64,000 bases of DNA from Micromonospora sp. WMMD1128 (GTDB taxonomy: Bacteria; Actinomycetota; Actinomycetes; Mycobacteriales; Micromonosporaceae), in the NCBI RefSeq assembly GCF_027497235.1, contig NZ_CP114902.1:124001-188000 (forward strand), in the 5' to 3' direction. Made by a program: the position numbers and the translations under genes. Positions within the stretch are counted from its first letter, which is position 1. Every line of letters starts with the position of its first letter. Under the pieces are notes generated by a model, which saw nothing but the letters and a program-made list of their open reading frames with translations, ran no database searches and was not told where the DNA came from. Of this stretch, positions 48,150 through 57,408 are shown piece after piece.

Positions 48150-48187
48150 CAGGGCAGTCCGCCACGCAGACTTTCTAATATCGCTGG

Positions 48188-48754
48188 ATGTTCCGACCGA
48201 CGTACCCGATTCGTACTGCGCGGCTCACCTTGCGCCCGGTCACGCTGAATGATCTCGATGATGTGTATTCGTGGCAGCGCCGACCGGACGTCTTCCGCTG
48301 GATGCTCGGCGAGCCGCGTACTCGCGAGGAGTCGCGATCGTCGGTGATCGCCATGGCGGGTGAGGACGCGCTACGGGCTGAGGGCGATTGCTTGACGTTG
48401 GCCGTATCCACCGACGCCGGGGTCATCGGGACGGTGGAGCTGGTCTGGGGCAGCCAGACCGACCGCACGGCTGAACTCGGGTACGTCTTCCATCCGGATC
48501 ATGGGGGTCGCGGACTGGCTACGGAAGCCGCTGCGGCATTGCTGCATTGGGGGTTCACCGAGTTCGGATTGCACCGGATCTACGCCCGGTGTCACGGCCG
48601 CAATGCTGCGTCTGCCCGCCTGATGGCCCGGCTCGGCATGCGTCAGGAGGCGCACCACGTCGAAAGCTACGTGTTCAATGGGGAGTGGGCCGACCAGCTC
48701 GTCTACGCCATCCTGGCCAGCGAGTGGAGCCGACGCCCGCTACGGGGCTATTGA
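48188..48754 (+). CDS. GNAT-family acetyltransferase (RimJ/RimL type)
   Basis: 188 residues. Starts TARLTLRPVTLNDLDDVYSW and carries the acetyl-CoA loop HPDHGGRGLATEAAAALLHWGF (split over about 98-119) plus HRIYARCHGRNAASARLMARLGM, the RimJ/RimL pattern. The gene is clearly less GC-rich than its neighbours (cggatgttccg, gtgtattcg), hinting at transfer. TAATAT (48176-48181), an unusually good -10, lies 6 nt before the ATG. Substrate unknown. Confidence 0.9.
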   Translation: MFRPTYPIRTARLTLRPVTLNDLDDVYSWQRRPDVFRWMLGEPRTREESRSSVIAMAGEDALRAEGDCLTLAVSTDAGVIGTVELVWGSQTDRTAELGYVFHPDHGGRGLATEAAAALLHWGFTEFGLHRIYARCHGRNAASARLMARLGMRQEAHHVESYVFNGEWADQLVYAILASEWSRRPLRGY

Positions 48755-49077
48755 AACTCCTGGTCACTTCTTCGCCGAGGTCACCAAGCCGGTGCTCACC
48801 GTCGGCCGCCGCTGACTTCGCCGCCGTACGCGAGGGGCGCCCGGGCCAGGCCCGCGCGCCCCTCGGCGCGTCCGCCGTGCATCGACATCGGTGCGCCTGA
48901 CCAGCCTCGCGGCCGGGCAGGCGCACCGCCCCCGTCGGATGCCGTCACCGACAACCGGATTGAGTCTGGGCGCAGGCGCTGTCGATCCGCTATCACATCA
49001 CTATCGCCTCCACGCGGCGTTCGGTGATCGTCGGGCTACGCTGCTGGAAGGTGCAACCGGGCGTACGGGGGTCGCAG
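48755..49077. other. Intergenic region between the GNAT gene and the AfsR-like regulator
   Basis: About 320 bp without a gene. It contains the hairpin at 48831-48865, a TACGCT box at 49037-49042 that could be the -10 for the regulator with a leader of about 30 nt, and otherwise nothing recognisable. Confidence 0.4.
48831..48865 (+). terminator. Hairpin terminator after the GNAT gene
   Basis: Perfect 10-bp stem cgaggggcgc / gcgcccctcg (48831-48840 with 48856-48865), 15-nt loop that itself contains a ccgggcc/ggcccg pairing. No T-tract. Confidence 0.55.
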
Positions 49078-52065
49078 ATGCGGTTCGGGATCCTGGGCCC
49101 GCTGCGGGTGGGCGGCGGCGAAGCCACCGTCACCGCAGGTCGGGACCGGATCGTGCTCGCCATGCTGCTGTTGCGCGCCGGTCGGGTGGTGCCGACCGAG
49201 GAGCTTGTCGACGCCATCTGGGAGGAACGCCCGCCGGCCACCGCCCGCGCCCAGCTCCAGATCTGCGTGTCGCGACTGCGGCACCGGTTCGTGGTGCTGG
49301 GCCTGCCCGCCGACACCATCGTCACCGACCCCGCTGGTTACGGGATCCGGGTCGGGCCGGACGATCTGGACGCCGAGGTGTTCGCCCGCATCGTGGAGAC
49401 CGCCCGCGCGGCGGTGAGCGCCGGTCGGGCGACCGAGGCGCGTGAGCACTACCGGGCCGCGCTGGCGCTGTGGCGCGGCCCCGCGCTGGCCGGCATTCCC
49501 GCCCGGAGCGTACGGCGGCGGGCGCAGACGCTCGACGAGCAGCGGCTCGCGATCCTGGAGGAGTGCGTCGACGTCGAGCTGCGGCTGCGCCGGGCGGCCG
49601 ACCTGGTCGACGAGCTGGCCGAGAACGTCGAGCGACACCCGCTGCGGGAACGGCTGCGCGGGCAGTTGATGCAGGCGCTGTCCGCGCTGGGCCGGCAGGC
49701 GGACGCGCTCGCCGTCTACCGGGAGGGGCGACGGATCTACGCCGAGGAGTTGGGCATCGAACCCGGCTCGGCGCTCCAGGCGCTGCACCAGCGGCTGCTG
49801 GCCGGTGACGACGCCGGGAGCGGGCCGGCGGTCGCGCCCCGGGCCGTTCCGGTGCGCGCCCTGCCCCGGGCCATCAGCGACTTCACCGGGCGGCAGCAGA
49901 CCATGGCCCGGCTGGTGAAGGAGATCGTGGCCGAGGGCGCCCGCCTGCACCTGATCGACGGGATGGCCGGGAGCGGTAAGACCACCCTCGCCGTGCAGGT
50001 CGCGACCGCCGTGCGGGAGCAGTTCCCGGACGCGCAGCTCTTCATCGACCTGCACGGTTACAGCGAGCGCACCCCGTTGACCGCCGCCGCCGCGGCCGGG
50101 ACGTTGCTCCGGCAGCTCGGGGTGCCCCCCGAGCGGGTGCCGGTCGACCCGGAGGACCGGCTGGCCATGTGGCGCTCCGAACTCGCCGACCGGCGGGCCG
50201 CGGTGGTGCTCGACAATGCGGCGAGCGCCCGCCAGGCCGCCGCGTTGCTGCCCAGCGGCCCGGACAATCTGGTGCTGGTGACGAGCCGCCGCCGGCTGGT
50301 CGGTCTCGACGACGGGCGTCCCCACTCGCTGCCAGTCCTGGACCCGGACGAGGCGCTGGAACTGCTCGGCCGGGTGGTCGGCGTCGACCGGATCGGCGCG
50401 GAGCCGGCGGCGGCGGCCGAGGTGGTCAGGCGGTGCGGCTACCTGCCACTCGCCATCCGGCTGGCCGGCGCCCGCCTGGCGCACCGTCCGCTCTGGCGGG
50501 TCGCCGACCTGGCGCAGCGGCTGACCGAGGCACAGGATCCGCTGGCCGAGCTGGCGGCCGGCGAGCGTTCGGTGGGTCATGCCTTCGCCCTGTCGTACGC
50601 CCAGGTCTCGGCGCCGGCCCGGCGGTTGTTCCGGCTGCTCGGGCTGCACCCGGGGGTGCGGTTCGACAACCGGGTGGCGGCAGCGCTCATCGAGCTGCCG
50701 CTGCCCGAGACACAGGACCTGCTCGACGAGCTTGTCGACGCGCATCTGGCCGAGGAGGTGGAGCCGGGCCGTTACCGCCTCCACGACCTGCTGCGGGAGT
50801 ACGCCCGCCGGCTGTTGGCCGAGTCCGAGCATGCGGAGGAACGACGGGCCGGTGTCGACCGGCTGATCGAATACCACCTTCAGGTGGCGGCAGCTCTCGC
50901 GATCCTCGCCGAGGCCAAGCCGAGCGGCATGGCGAACGTCGTGCTCCCACCGCCGCGTCGTCCCGACCTGGTGCTCACCCAGGAACGGCGGGGCCTGTCC
51001 TGGTTCGACGAGAACCGGGCCACGCTCACCGCGTTGGTTCGCCTCGCCGAGTCGGAGGGCCTGCTCGACCACTGCTGGCAGCTCACCCGGGCGTTCTGGT
51101 GGTCCAACTTCGTCGGTGGCCACCTCGACGAGCTGGTCGAGACGCACGACGTGGCCCTCCGGGCGGCGACCGTGTCGGGCAACGACGAGGCGGTGGCCAT
51201 CACCATGAACTACCTCGCCTCGGCGAAGTTCCGGCTCGGCCGTTACGCCGAGTCGGTCCGGCTGATGGAGGCGGTCGTCGACCGCTACCGCCGGCTCGGC
51301 CTGCGTCAGGAACGGGTGCAGGCGCTCGGCAACCTCGCCGCCGCGTGTTTCGGCGGCGACGAGTACGAACGCTGCCTGGAGTGCTTGGACGAGGCCCACC
51401 GGACCGCCCGCTACCCGGAGGACGCCGGGCTGATGGCGACCCTGTTCAACATGCTCTCGATCGTGCTGCTCTTCCGGGGCCGGTACGACCTGGCCCTCCG
51501 GGCGGCCCGCCAGCACGTCCTGCTGGCCCGGGAGGGCGGTGAGTTCCGGCACACCGGGAACGCGATCGGCCACCTCGGCATGATCCGGCACCGCATGGGC
51601 GACCTGGGGCCGGCCCGCCGGCTGCTCCGGGCGGCGCTGCGGGTCAAGCGGTCCAGCGCCAACCGGTTCGGCGAGGGGGAGATCCTCAACGAGATCGGCC
51701 TGATGGAGCAGGAGGCGGGGCGTCCGGCCGAGGCCGAGGCCCGGCACCGCGCCGCGCTGCTGGCGATGACCGACGCCGGCGACCGGGTCGGGCAGTGCGC
51801 GTCCCGCAACCTGCTGGCGCGCGCCCTGCGCGCGCTCGGTGACGTGGACACCGCGCTCGACCTGCACCGGCGGGTGATGACCGACGCCACCCGGCTCGGC
51901 CTCCGCTACGAGCAGGGGCGGGCCCTCGACGGGCTGGCCCGCTGCCTGCGCGACACCGACCCGGCGCAGGCCCGCCGGTACGCCGCCCGGGCGCTTGTGC
52001 TGTTCCGCCAGGTCGAGTCGCCGGACCGGCGGGCGACCGAGGAGTTGCTGGCCGAGCTGGGTTGA
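49078..52065 (+). CDS. AfsR/SARP-type regulator with NB-ARC ATPase and TPR domains
   Basis: 995 residues. OmpR-like winged helix (1-95, [19 protein letters not shown]), BTAD (about 100-245, ending [17 protein letters not shown]), NB-ARC ATPase with Walker [10 protein letters not shown] near 295-303 and sensor LVTSRRRL, then winged-helix and TPR repeats to the end. This is the layout of AfsR, a global activator of secondary metabolism responding to phosphorylation. No obvious adjacent pathway; it sits between the two fumarase genes. Start chosen at MRFGILGPL. Confidence 0.93.
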   Translation: MRFGILGPLRVGGGEATVTAGRDRIVLAMLLLRAGRVVPTEELVDAIWEERPPATARAQLQICVSRLRHRFVVLGLPADTIVTDPAGYGIRVGPDDLDAEVFARIVETARAAVSAGRATEAREHYRAALALWRGPALAGIPARSVRRRAQTLDEQRLAILEECVDVELRLRRAADLVDELAENVERHPLRERLRGQLMQALSALGRQADALAVYREGRRIYAEELGIEPGSALQALHQRLLAGDDAGSGPAVAPRAVPVRALPRAISDFTGRQQTMARLVKEIVAEGARLHLIDGMAGSGKTTLAVQVATAVREQFPDAQLFIDLHGYSERTPLTAAAAAGTLLRQLGVPPERVPVDPEDRLAMWRSELADRRAAVVLDNAASARQAAALLPSGPDNLVLVTSRRRLVGLDDGRPHSLPVLDPDEALELLGRVVGVDRIGAEPAAAAEVVRRCGYLPLAIRLAGARLAHRPLWRVADLAQRLTEAQDPLAELAAGERSVGHAFALSYAQVSAPARRLFRLLGLHPGVRFDNRVAAALIELPLPETQDLLDELVDAHLAEEVEPGRYRLHDLLREYARRLLAESEHAEERRAGVDRLIEYHLQVAAALAILAEAKPSGMANVVLPPPRRPDLVLTQERRGLSWFDENRATLTALVRLAESEGLLDHCWQLTRAFWWSNFVGGHLDELVETHDVALRAATVSGNDEAVAITMNYLASAKFRLGRYAESVRLMEAVVDRYRRLGLRQERVQALGNLAAACFGGDEYERCLECLDEAHRTARYPEDAGLMATLFNMLSIVLLFRGRYDLALRAARQHVLLAREGGEFRHTGNAIGHLGMIRHRMGDLGPARRLLRAALRVKRSSANRFGEGEILNEIGLMEQEAGRPAEAEARHRAALLAMTDAGDRVGQCASRNLLARALRALGDVDTALDLHRRVMTDATRLGLRYEQGRALDGLARCLRDTDPAQARRYAARALVLFRQVESPDRRATEELLAELG

Positions 52066-52117
52066 GGGCGGCCCGCTTTCCCTGCACGTCGGCGGGTGGC
52101 GGGGCAGGATGGTACGG

Positions 52118-53518
52118 GTGACGACTCCAGAGGCGACCGGTTACCGGATCGAACGCGACTCGATGGGCGAGGTGGAGGTGCCCGCCGAGGCGCTGTGGCG
52201 GGCACAGACGCAGCGCGCGGTGCAGAACTTCCCGATCTCGGGGCGCGGGCTCGAACCGGCCCAGATCAAGGCGCTGGCGCAGATCAAGGGCGCGGCTGCC
52301 CAGGTCAACGGCGAGCTGGGGGTGATCGACGCGGACGTGGCCGAGGCCATCGCCACCGCCGCCGCCCATGTGGTCGCCGGCGGTTACGACGACCAGTTCC
52401 CGGTGGACGTGTTCCAGACCGGTTCCGGCACCTCGTCCAACATGAACACGAACGAGGTGATCGCGTCGCTGGCGAGCCGCGAGCTGGGCCGGGACGTCCA
52501 CCCGAACGACCACGTCAACGCGTCGCAGTCCAGCAACGACGTGTTCCCCACCTCGATCCACCTGGCCGCCACCCAGTTCGTGGTGGAGGATCTGCTTCCC
52601 TCGTTGACCCAGCTCGCCATGGCGTTGGAGGCGAAGGCGGCCGAGTTCGAGACCGTGGTCAAGGCCGGCCGTACCCACCTGATGGACGCCACCCCGGTCA
52701 CCCTGGGGCAGGAGTTCGGTGGGTACGCCGCACAGGTCCGCTACGGCGTCGAGCGGCTGGAGATGGCGCTGCCCCGGCTGGCCGAGCTGCCGCTCGGCGG
52801 CACCGCCGTGGGCACCGGCATCAACACCCCGCTGGGTTTCGCGGGCAAGGTGATCGGGCGCCTGCGGGACTCGACCGGCCTGCCGCTGTCCGAGGCGCGC
52901 AACCACTTCGAGGCGCAGGGCGCCCGGGACGCCCTGGTGGAGACGTCGGGCCAGCTCCGCACCGTCGCGGTCAGCCTCTACAAGATCGCCAACGACGTAC
53001 GCTGGATGGGGTCCGGCCCTCGCGCCGGTCTGCGTGAGCTGCGCATCCCCGATCTCCAACCCGGATCGTCGATCATGCCCGGCAAGGTCAACCCGGTGGT
53101 GGCCGAGGCGATGCGCCAGGTCTGCGCCCAGGTGGTCGGCAACGACGCGGCGGTGGCGTTCGCCGGTTCGCAGGGCGACTTCGAGCTGAACGTGATGCTC
53201 CCGGTGATGGGCCGGAACCTCCTGGAGTCGATCAAGCTGATCGCCGCGTCGAGTCGACTCTTCGCGGAGCGCCTGGTGGCCGGCCTGGTCGCGGACGCCG
53301 AGGTCTGCCTGGCGTACGCGGAAGGGTCGCCGTCGATCGTCACCCCGCTCAACCGCCACCTCGGGTACGACGAGGCCGCCTCGATCGCCAAGGAGGCGCT
53401 GGCCAAGCAGGTCTCCATCCGCGAGGTGGTGATCTCGCGCGGCCACGTCGACTCGGGCAAGCTCACCGAGACCCAGCTCGACGAGGCGCTGGACCTGCTC
53501 CGGATGACCCACCCCTGA
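52118..53518 (+). CDS. fumC: Fumarate hydratase, class II
   Basis: 466 residues. Class II hydratase of the aspartase/fumarase superfamily: [51 protein letters not shown] (catalytic His) and the signature [11 protein letters not shown]. It is oxygen stable and needs no metal. The GTG at 52118 is preferred because caggatgg is spaced as a ribosome-binding site; ATG 52109 would add three residues. It follows the AfsR-like gene by about 50 bp. Confidence 0.96.
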   Translation: MTTPEATGYRIERDSMGEVEVPAEALWRAQTQRAVQNFPISGRGLEPAQIKALAQIKGAAAQVNGELGVIDADVAEAIATAAAHVVAGGYDDQFPVDVFQTGSGTSSNMNTNEVIASLASRELGRDVHPNDHVNASQSSNDVFPTSIHLAATQFVVEDLLPSLTQLAMALEAKAAEFETVVKAGRTHLMDATPVTLGQEFGGYAAQVRYGVERLEMALPRLAELPLGGTAVGTGINTPLGFAGKVIGRLRDSTGLPLSEARNHFEAQGARDALVETSGQLRTVAVSLYKIANDVRWMGSGPRAGLRELRIPDLQPGSSIMPGKVNPVVAEAMRQVCAQVVGNDAAVAFAGSQGDFELNVMLPVMGRNLLESIKLIAASSRLFAERLVAGLVADAEVCLAYAEGSPSIVTPLNRHLGYDEAASIAKEALAKQVSIREVVISRGHVDSGKLTETQLDEALDLLRMTHP

Positions 53519-53782
53519 TCAGGGCATCGCCCGACGGCGGGCCCAGCCGAGGAAGCGGTGGAACAGGACGGCCGGGTCGAGCCGGTCGTCCGGGTGCACC
53601 CGGTGCAGGTCGGCGGTCGCCTCGTAGAGCACGCCGCAGAGATACACGCTGAGCCCGACCGGGTCGGCGGCGTACTCGACGACCAGGGTGAGGCGTGCGG
53701 TGGCGCACGGCCAGGGCGTGCCGCAGGAGCGGCACAGCCAGAGCGGGCGCAGGGGCAGGTGCGGCAGGTCGGACGTGGGCAT
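53519..53782 (-). CDS. Small actinobacterial protein with a zinc-ribbon-like CxxC start
   Basis: 87 residues. The N-terminal WLCRSCGTPWPCATARL gives a CxxC-X5-C pattern that could bind zinc; the remainder is helical with HRVHPDDRLDPAVLFHRFLGW. Similar small proteins occur near XRE/DUF397 genes in streptomycetes and micromonosporas, as here. A cgaaaggga ribosome-binding site precedes the ATG. Its stop abuts the fumC stop (convergent). Function unknown. Confidence 0.6.
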   Translation of the reverse strand: MPTSDLPHLPLRPLWLCRSCGTPWPCATARLTLVVEYAADPVGLSVYLCGVLYEATADLHRVHPDDRLDPAVLFHRFLGWARRRAMP

Positions 53783-53833
53783 GCGCGGTCCCTTTCGAGC
53801 TGAGTCGGTGGTGACATCGCCGCCCCCGGCCGT

Positions 53834-53871
53834 GGTGGGACCGCCCGGCCGGGGGAGCGGGCGGTCCCACC
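53834..53871. promoter_or_regulatory. 14-bp inverted repeat in a divergent intergenic region
   Basis: ggtgggaccgcccg (53834-53847) and its complement (53858-53871) flank a 10-nt loop between the zinc-ribbon-like gene and the XRE gene, which point away from each other. Because it follows neither gene it is better seen as an operator or 5' structure than a terminator. Confidence 0.5.
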
Positions 53872-53910
53872 GCGACGCCCTGCTCGGGGGAATTGAGCAC
53901 GGGCGTCGCC

Positions 53911-53940
53911 TTCACAGTCTGCTGACAGGGCGACTACGCT
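53911..53940 (+). promoter_or_regulatory. Promoter of the XRE/DUF397 operon
   Basis: -35 TTCACA (53911-53916), 18-nt spacer, -10 TACGCT (53935-53940). The predicted start near 53947 gives a leader of about 95 nt to the ATG at 54041. Confidence 0.5.
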
Positions 53941-54040
53941 CGGAAGACTTTGTGCGCGCTGCGCGAGGCATGCTGCGGCGGGTCGCCCAGCCGCTGGCGT
54001 GGCGTCGGAGTCGATCAGCGCGGCGCTGGAGGGCGGCTGG

Positions 54041-54853
54041 ATGGCGGACGGGCAGATGACGGCGGCGGCCTTCCTGGTCGCCGAGCTGCGCCGGGCCCGG
54101 GTCCGACGTGGCTGGAGTCAGGAGGAGCTGGCCAAGGCGGTCAACTACTCGGCGTCTATGGTCAGCGCGGTGGAGCTGGGTCACCAGCCGCCCACCGCGA
54201 AGTACGTGGAGCTGGTCGACCAGGCGCTCGACACCGGCGGTCTCTTCGGTCGCATGCTCACCGGGCTGGTCAGCCTGGACCGCGCCCAGCCCTGGCTGCG
54301 TGGATGGCGGGCGATTCTGGCGGAGTCGTGGGCCATGCGGTGGTTCGACCCCCTGCATGTCCCGGGGCTGCTTCAGACCGAGGCATACGCTCGTGCGGTG
54401 TTCGAGTCCGACCCCTTGCTCGATCCGGACGAAGTGGAGCGCCGGCTCAGCGACCGGATGGACAGTCAGCAAGTGCTCTATGGCGTGCGTCCGCCCCGAC
54501 TCATGGCTGTGGTCGATGAGGCCGTGCTGCTTCGGCGGGTCGGTGGACGCAAGGTGATGAGCGATCAGGCGCTACACCTCGCCCGTATCACATCCGAGCA
54601 TCCGCACGTCCGGGTGCAGCTCGTGCCCAAAACGGCCGAGGAGTACCCGGGTTTGAACGGGCCCTTCATTCTTGCCAGCATCTCCAACGGCAGCGAGCTG
54701 GCATTTCTCGGGGGCCAGGTGGGCGGGCAGGAGCTGGATCGGCCCTCTGATCTGATGCGATTGCAGCGGACCTGGGAAGCTACCCTCGCCGTGGCGCTGC
54801 CGCCACCGGAGTCGCTGGAACGCTTGAGGGAATTGGCGGAGTCATGGAGTTGA
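54041..54853 (+). CDS. XRE-family regulator with DUF5753 domain
   Basis: 270 residues. The N-terminal helix-turn-helix (LRRARVRRGWSQEELAKAVN, SASMVSAVELGHQPPT) is followed by DUF5753 (about 95-268; WFDPLHVPGLLQTEAYARAVF). The class includes WhiJ-like developmental regulators of streptomycetes and is nearly always paired with a DUF397 protein, which here overlaps its last 10 bases. ATG 54041 is spaced 7 nt from gaggg; GTG 53999 is an alternative. Confidence 0.92.
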   Translation: MADGQMTAAAFLVAELRRARVRRGWSQEELAKAVNYSASMVSAVELGHQPPTAKYVELVDQALDTGGLFGRMLTGLVSLDRAQPWLRGWRAILAESWAMRWFDPLHVPGLLQTEAYARAVFESDPLLDPDEVERRLSDRMDSQQVLYGVRPPRLMAVVDEAVLLRRVGGRKVMSDQALHLARITSEHPHVRVQLVPKTAEEYPGLNGPFILASISNGSELAFLGGQVGGQELDRPSDLMRLQRTWEATLAVALPPPESLERLRELAESWS

Positions 54854-55029
54854 GCCTGGCCTGCTGGCGTAAGAGTCGCCGGAGTGGTTCCAATGATCAG
54901 TGTGTTGAGGTCGCATTGAACCTTCCGGGCGCGGTCGGGGTGCGGGACAGCAAGGACCCGGCCGGACCGGTGCTCACCTTCGACCCGTACCCCTGGCGGG
55001 TTTTCGTCGCCGCGCCGCCGCGGCGGTAA
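54844..55029 (+). CDS. DUF397 domain protein, partner of the XRE regulator
   Basis: 61 residues: CWRKSRRSGSNDQCVEVAL, VGVRDSKDPAGPVLTF and W.VFVAA. It overlaps the XRE gene by 10 bp, so the two are co-translated. The DUF397 partner is thought to bind or antagonise the DUF5753 regulator (family knowledge, not shown here). Confidence 0.9.
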   Translation: MELSLACWRKSRRSGSNDQCVEVALNLPGAVGVRDSKDPAGPVLTFDPYPWRVFVAAPPRR

Positions 55030-55070
55030 ATGCCTCGCTCGGCTGCCGGGGGTGGCGGGATGATCCGGCC

Positions 55071-55661
55071 GTGGGTGACGACGGGGTGCTGCTGGAGACC
55101 GCGCGGCTGACGCTGCGGCGGTTCACCGTGGACGACGTGGACCGGCTGGTCGCGCTGGACGCGGATCCGGAGGTCATGCGGTTCCTGACCAACGGCGTGC
55201 CGACACCGGCCGCGACGATTCGCGACGAGGTGCTGCCCCGGCTGCTGGCGCAGTACGACAGTCGTCCCGGCCTCGGCCGCTGGGCCGCGCTCGACCGGTT
55301 CACCGGTGAGTTCCTCGGCTGGTTGGCGCTCGACCCGTCCGACGACGGCGGCGAGGGGGAGCTGGGTTACCGGCTGCGCCGCGCCGCGTGGGGGCACGGG
55401 CTGGCCACCGAGGGCGCGCGGGCGCTGGTGCGGCACGGGTTCGACACGGTCGGCCTCCGCCGGGTGTGGGCGCAGACGATGGCGGTCAACGACCGGTCCC
55501 GCGCGGTGCTGGCCCGCGCGGGGTTGCGCTACGTCCGCACGTTCCACCTGACGTTCGACGATCCGATTCCGGGTACGGAGCACGGCGAGGTGGAGTACGA
55601 GCTGCGCCGGGAGGACTGGCCCGGGGCGCGTCAGGAGTGGGACGCCTTGCGCGCCCGGTAG
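55071..55661 (+). CDS. GNAT-family acetyltransferase (RimJ/RimL type)
   Basis: 196 residues. Begins LETARLTLRRFTVDDVDRLVAL, with the acetyl-CoA site in YRLRRAAWGHGLATEGARALV and LRRVWAQTMAVNDRSRAVLARAGL. GTG start. The last 31 bp overlap the 3' end of the convergent CGNR gene. Substrate unknown; a second, diverged GNAT of this type is encoded at 48188. Confidence 0.9.
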   Translation: MGDDGVLLETARLTLRRFTVDDVDRLVALDADPEVMRFLTNGVPTPAATIRDEVLPRLLAQYDSRPGLGRWAALDRFTGEFLGWLALDPSDDGGEGELGYRLRRAAWGHGLATEGARALVRHGFDTVGLRRVWAQTMAVNDRSRAVLARAGLRYVRTFHLTFDDPIPGTEHGEVEYELRREDWPGARQEWDALRAR

Positions 55662-56173
55662 GCGCTGACCGCGGCCCGGTTGCCGCAGCCGGCGTCGCAG
55701 AACCGGCGGGACCTGTTCTTCGACAGGTCGACGAGCACGTTGTCGCAGTCGGGGTGGTCGCACCGGCGCAGCCGGCTCAGCTCGCCCGCCCGAACCAGGT
55801 CGGCCAGGGCCATCGCGGCCTCGACCGCCATCCGGGTCGCCAGCGGCGCGTCGCGGGGCACGGCGTGCAGATGGTACGGCTCGCCGTCGTGCCGGATGAG
55901 CTGCGGCAGGGCGCGGGACTCGCGGAGCAGCAGGTTGACGATCTCCACCACCTCGTCGGTGTCGGCGTACCAGATCCGGCGCAGCCGGGGTCGTAGCGCG
56001 CGGACCTGGCGCAGCTCGGCGTCGGTGTGCTCGTGCCGGCCGCTCCACCCGTGCGCGGTGAAGAACTCGTCGAGCGCGGCCACGTCGGGCAGGCCCTCCC
56101 GGCCCGGGCCGGTGGTGTTCACAAGCGCGGCGGCGGCGGCCAACCCGCATTCGGTGTCATGAGCAAAAAGCAA
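55631..56173 (-). CDS. CGNR zinc-finger/ABATE-domain regulator
   Basis: 180 residues. An ABATE domain (about 10-135; LVNTTGPGREGLPDV, helical RQVRALRPRLRRIW) and a C-terminal zinc finger with CDHPDCDNVLVDLSKNRS and RRFCDAGCGNR. These are predicted stress-linked DNA-binding regulators. A TTG start at 56173 is supported by acaggag 5 nt upstream. It is divergent from an EamA transporter across a symmetrical intergenic region, so it probably regulates that gene and itself. Confidence 0.9.
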   Translation of the reverse strand: MLFAHDTECGLAAAAALVNTTGPGREGLPDVAALDEFFTAHGWSGRHEHTDAELRQVRALRPRLRRIWYADTDEVVEIVNLLLRESRALPQLIRHDGEPYHLHAVPRDAPLATRMAVEAAMALADLVRAGELSRLRRCDHPDCDNVLVDLSKNRSRRFCDAGCGNRAAVSAYRARKASHS

Positions 56174-56232
56174 CTTGACTCCTGTCGTGGACCACCCCTA
56201 GCGTCATCAGCGTAGCGCTTTTCACTCATGAC
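56156..56232. promoter_or_regulatory. Inverted repeat framing divergent promoters of the CGNR regulator and EamA transporter
   Basis: gtcatgagcaaaaagc (56156-56171) is repeated in inverse orientation at 56217-56232 with 14 of 16 matches. Between them lies a plus-strand promoter with -35 TTGACT (56175-56180), 18-nt spacer and -10 TAGCGT (56199-56204). The left arm covers the first codons of the CGNR gene; the right arm ends just before the EamA ribosome-binding site. Confidence 0.6.
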
Positions 56233-56244
56233 CAGGAGCTGCCG

Positions 56245-57207
56245 ATGCGTGAACGGTCCGGTGCCGGGCTCGGCCTGGCCCTGCTCTCCGCGGTCACGTT
56301 CGCCACCTCGGGCACGTTCGCCCGCCCGCTGGTCACCGGCGAGTGGTCGGCGGTGGCCGTGGTGATCGCCCGGGTCGGCATCGCCGCGCTGGTGCTGGCC
56401 GTGCCCGCCCTGCTGGCGCTGCGCGGCCGGTGGCCGGTGCTACGCCGAACCGGGTTGACCGTGGTGCTGTTCGGGCTGCTCGGCGTGGCCATGGCCCAGG
56501 CGTGCTTCTTCAACGCGGTCCGCTACCTCCCGGTCGGTGTGGCGCTCCTGCTGGAATACCTCGGCATCGTGCTCGTGGTCGGGTGGATGTGGCTGGTCCA
56601 CGGGCAGCGTCCCCGGCTGCTGACCGTGGCCGGATCGCTCACCGCCCTGGCCGGGCTGGTGCTGGTCCTCGACCTCACCGGCGCCGGCCGCCTCGACCCG
56701 GTGGGCGTGCTCTGGGGGCTCGGCGCCGGGATCGGGCTGGCCGGATACTTCGTCATCGCCGGTCGCATCGACGCCGACCTGCCCTCGGTGGTGATGGCGA
56801 GCGGCGGCATGGCCGTCGGCGCGGTGGCGCTGCTGCTGCTCGGCGCGGTCGGGATCCTCCCGCTGGCCGCCGGCACCGCCGAGGTCAGCTTCGCTGGGCA
56901 CCGGATGAGCTGGCTGGTGCCGATCGCCGGGCTGTCGCTGATCGCCGCCGTGGTCGCGTACCTGACCGGGGTCGCCGCGGCGCGGCTGCTCGGTGCCCGC
57001 CTCGCCTCCTTCGTGGGGCTGACCGAGGTGATGTTCGCGGTGCTGATCGCCTGGCTGGTGCTGAACGAGCTGCCGAGCGCGATCCAGTTGGTCGGCGGCG
57101 TACTCATCGTCGGCGGCGTCGCCCTGGTGCGGGTGGACGAGCTGCGGGCCGGCCCCGGGACGGCGGCACCGGTCACGGCCGAGCCCGCGCTGGCCGGCGA
57201 GCGGTAG
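56245..57207 (+). CDS. EamA/DMT-family transporter
   Basis: 320 residues with ten hydrophobic helices and the internal duplication of EamA proteins (ALLSAVTFATSGTFARPL at the start of the first half; GLGAGIGLAGYFVIAGR opening the second). These are proton- or metabolite-coupled exporters of the drug/metabolite superfamily. A aggag ribosome-binding site lies 6 nt before the ATG. Adjacent to and likely controlled by the CGNR regulator; substrate unknown. Confidence 0.92.
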   Translation: MRERSGAGLGLALLSAVTFATSGTFARPLVTGEWSAVAVVIARVGIAALVLAVPALLALRGRWPVLRRTGLTVVLFGLLGVAMAQACFFNAVRYLPVGVALLLEYLGIVLVVGWMWLVHGQRPRLLTVAGSLTALAGLVLVLDLTGAGRLDPVGVLWGLGAGIGLAGYFVIAGRIDADLPSVVMASGGMAVGAVALLLLGAVGILPLAAGTAEVSFAGHRMSWLVPIAGLSLIAAVVAYLTGVAAARLLGARLASFVGLTEVMFAVLIAWLVLNELPSAIQLVGGVLIVGGVALVRVDELRAGPGTAAPVTAEPALAGER

Positions 57208-57408
57208 CGGCCCGACGTGTCGCACGCTCTTCCTGAGGGGGACCGGGGCACCGGACGCCGAGGTGTCCACGTCGGTCGACCTGCCCGACGTGGTGACTGC
57301 GTTGACGAGCGCGAATGCCTGATTGCGGACTATTACGGACGTGCATCTGGCGAAACCCGCGTCCATGTTGTGGGATGACTGCCACGTCCCTCAACGAGAG
57401 GATCTGAT

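Noticed and set aside
49036..51867. 943-codon open frame antisense to the AfsR-like gene
   Set aside because: Antisense shadow of a high-GC gene; composition is Gly/Arg/Pro/Gln-rich without conserved motifs.
57208..57408. c-di-AMP (ydaO-type) riboswitch upstream of the secreted protease
   Set aside because: Considered because disA is in the window and this riboswitch precedes secreted hydrolases in actinobacteria, but the 200-bp leader lacks the conserved core patterns.
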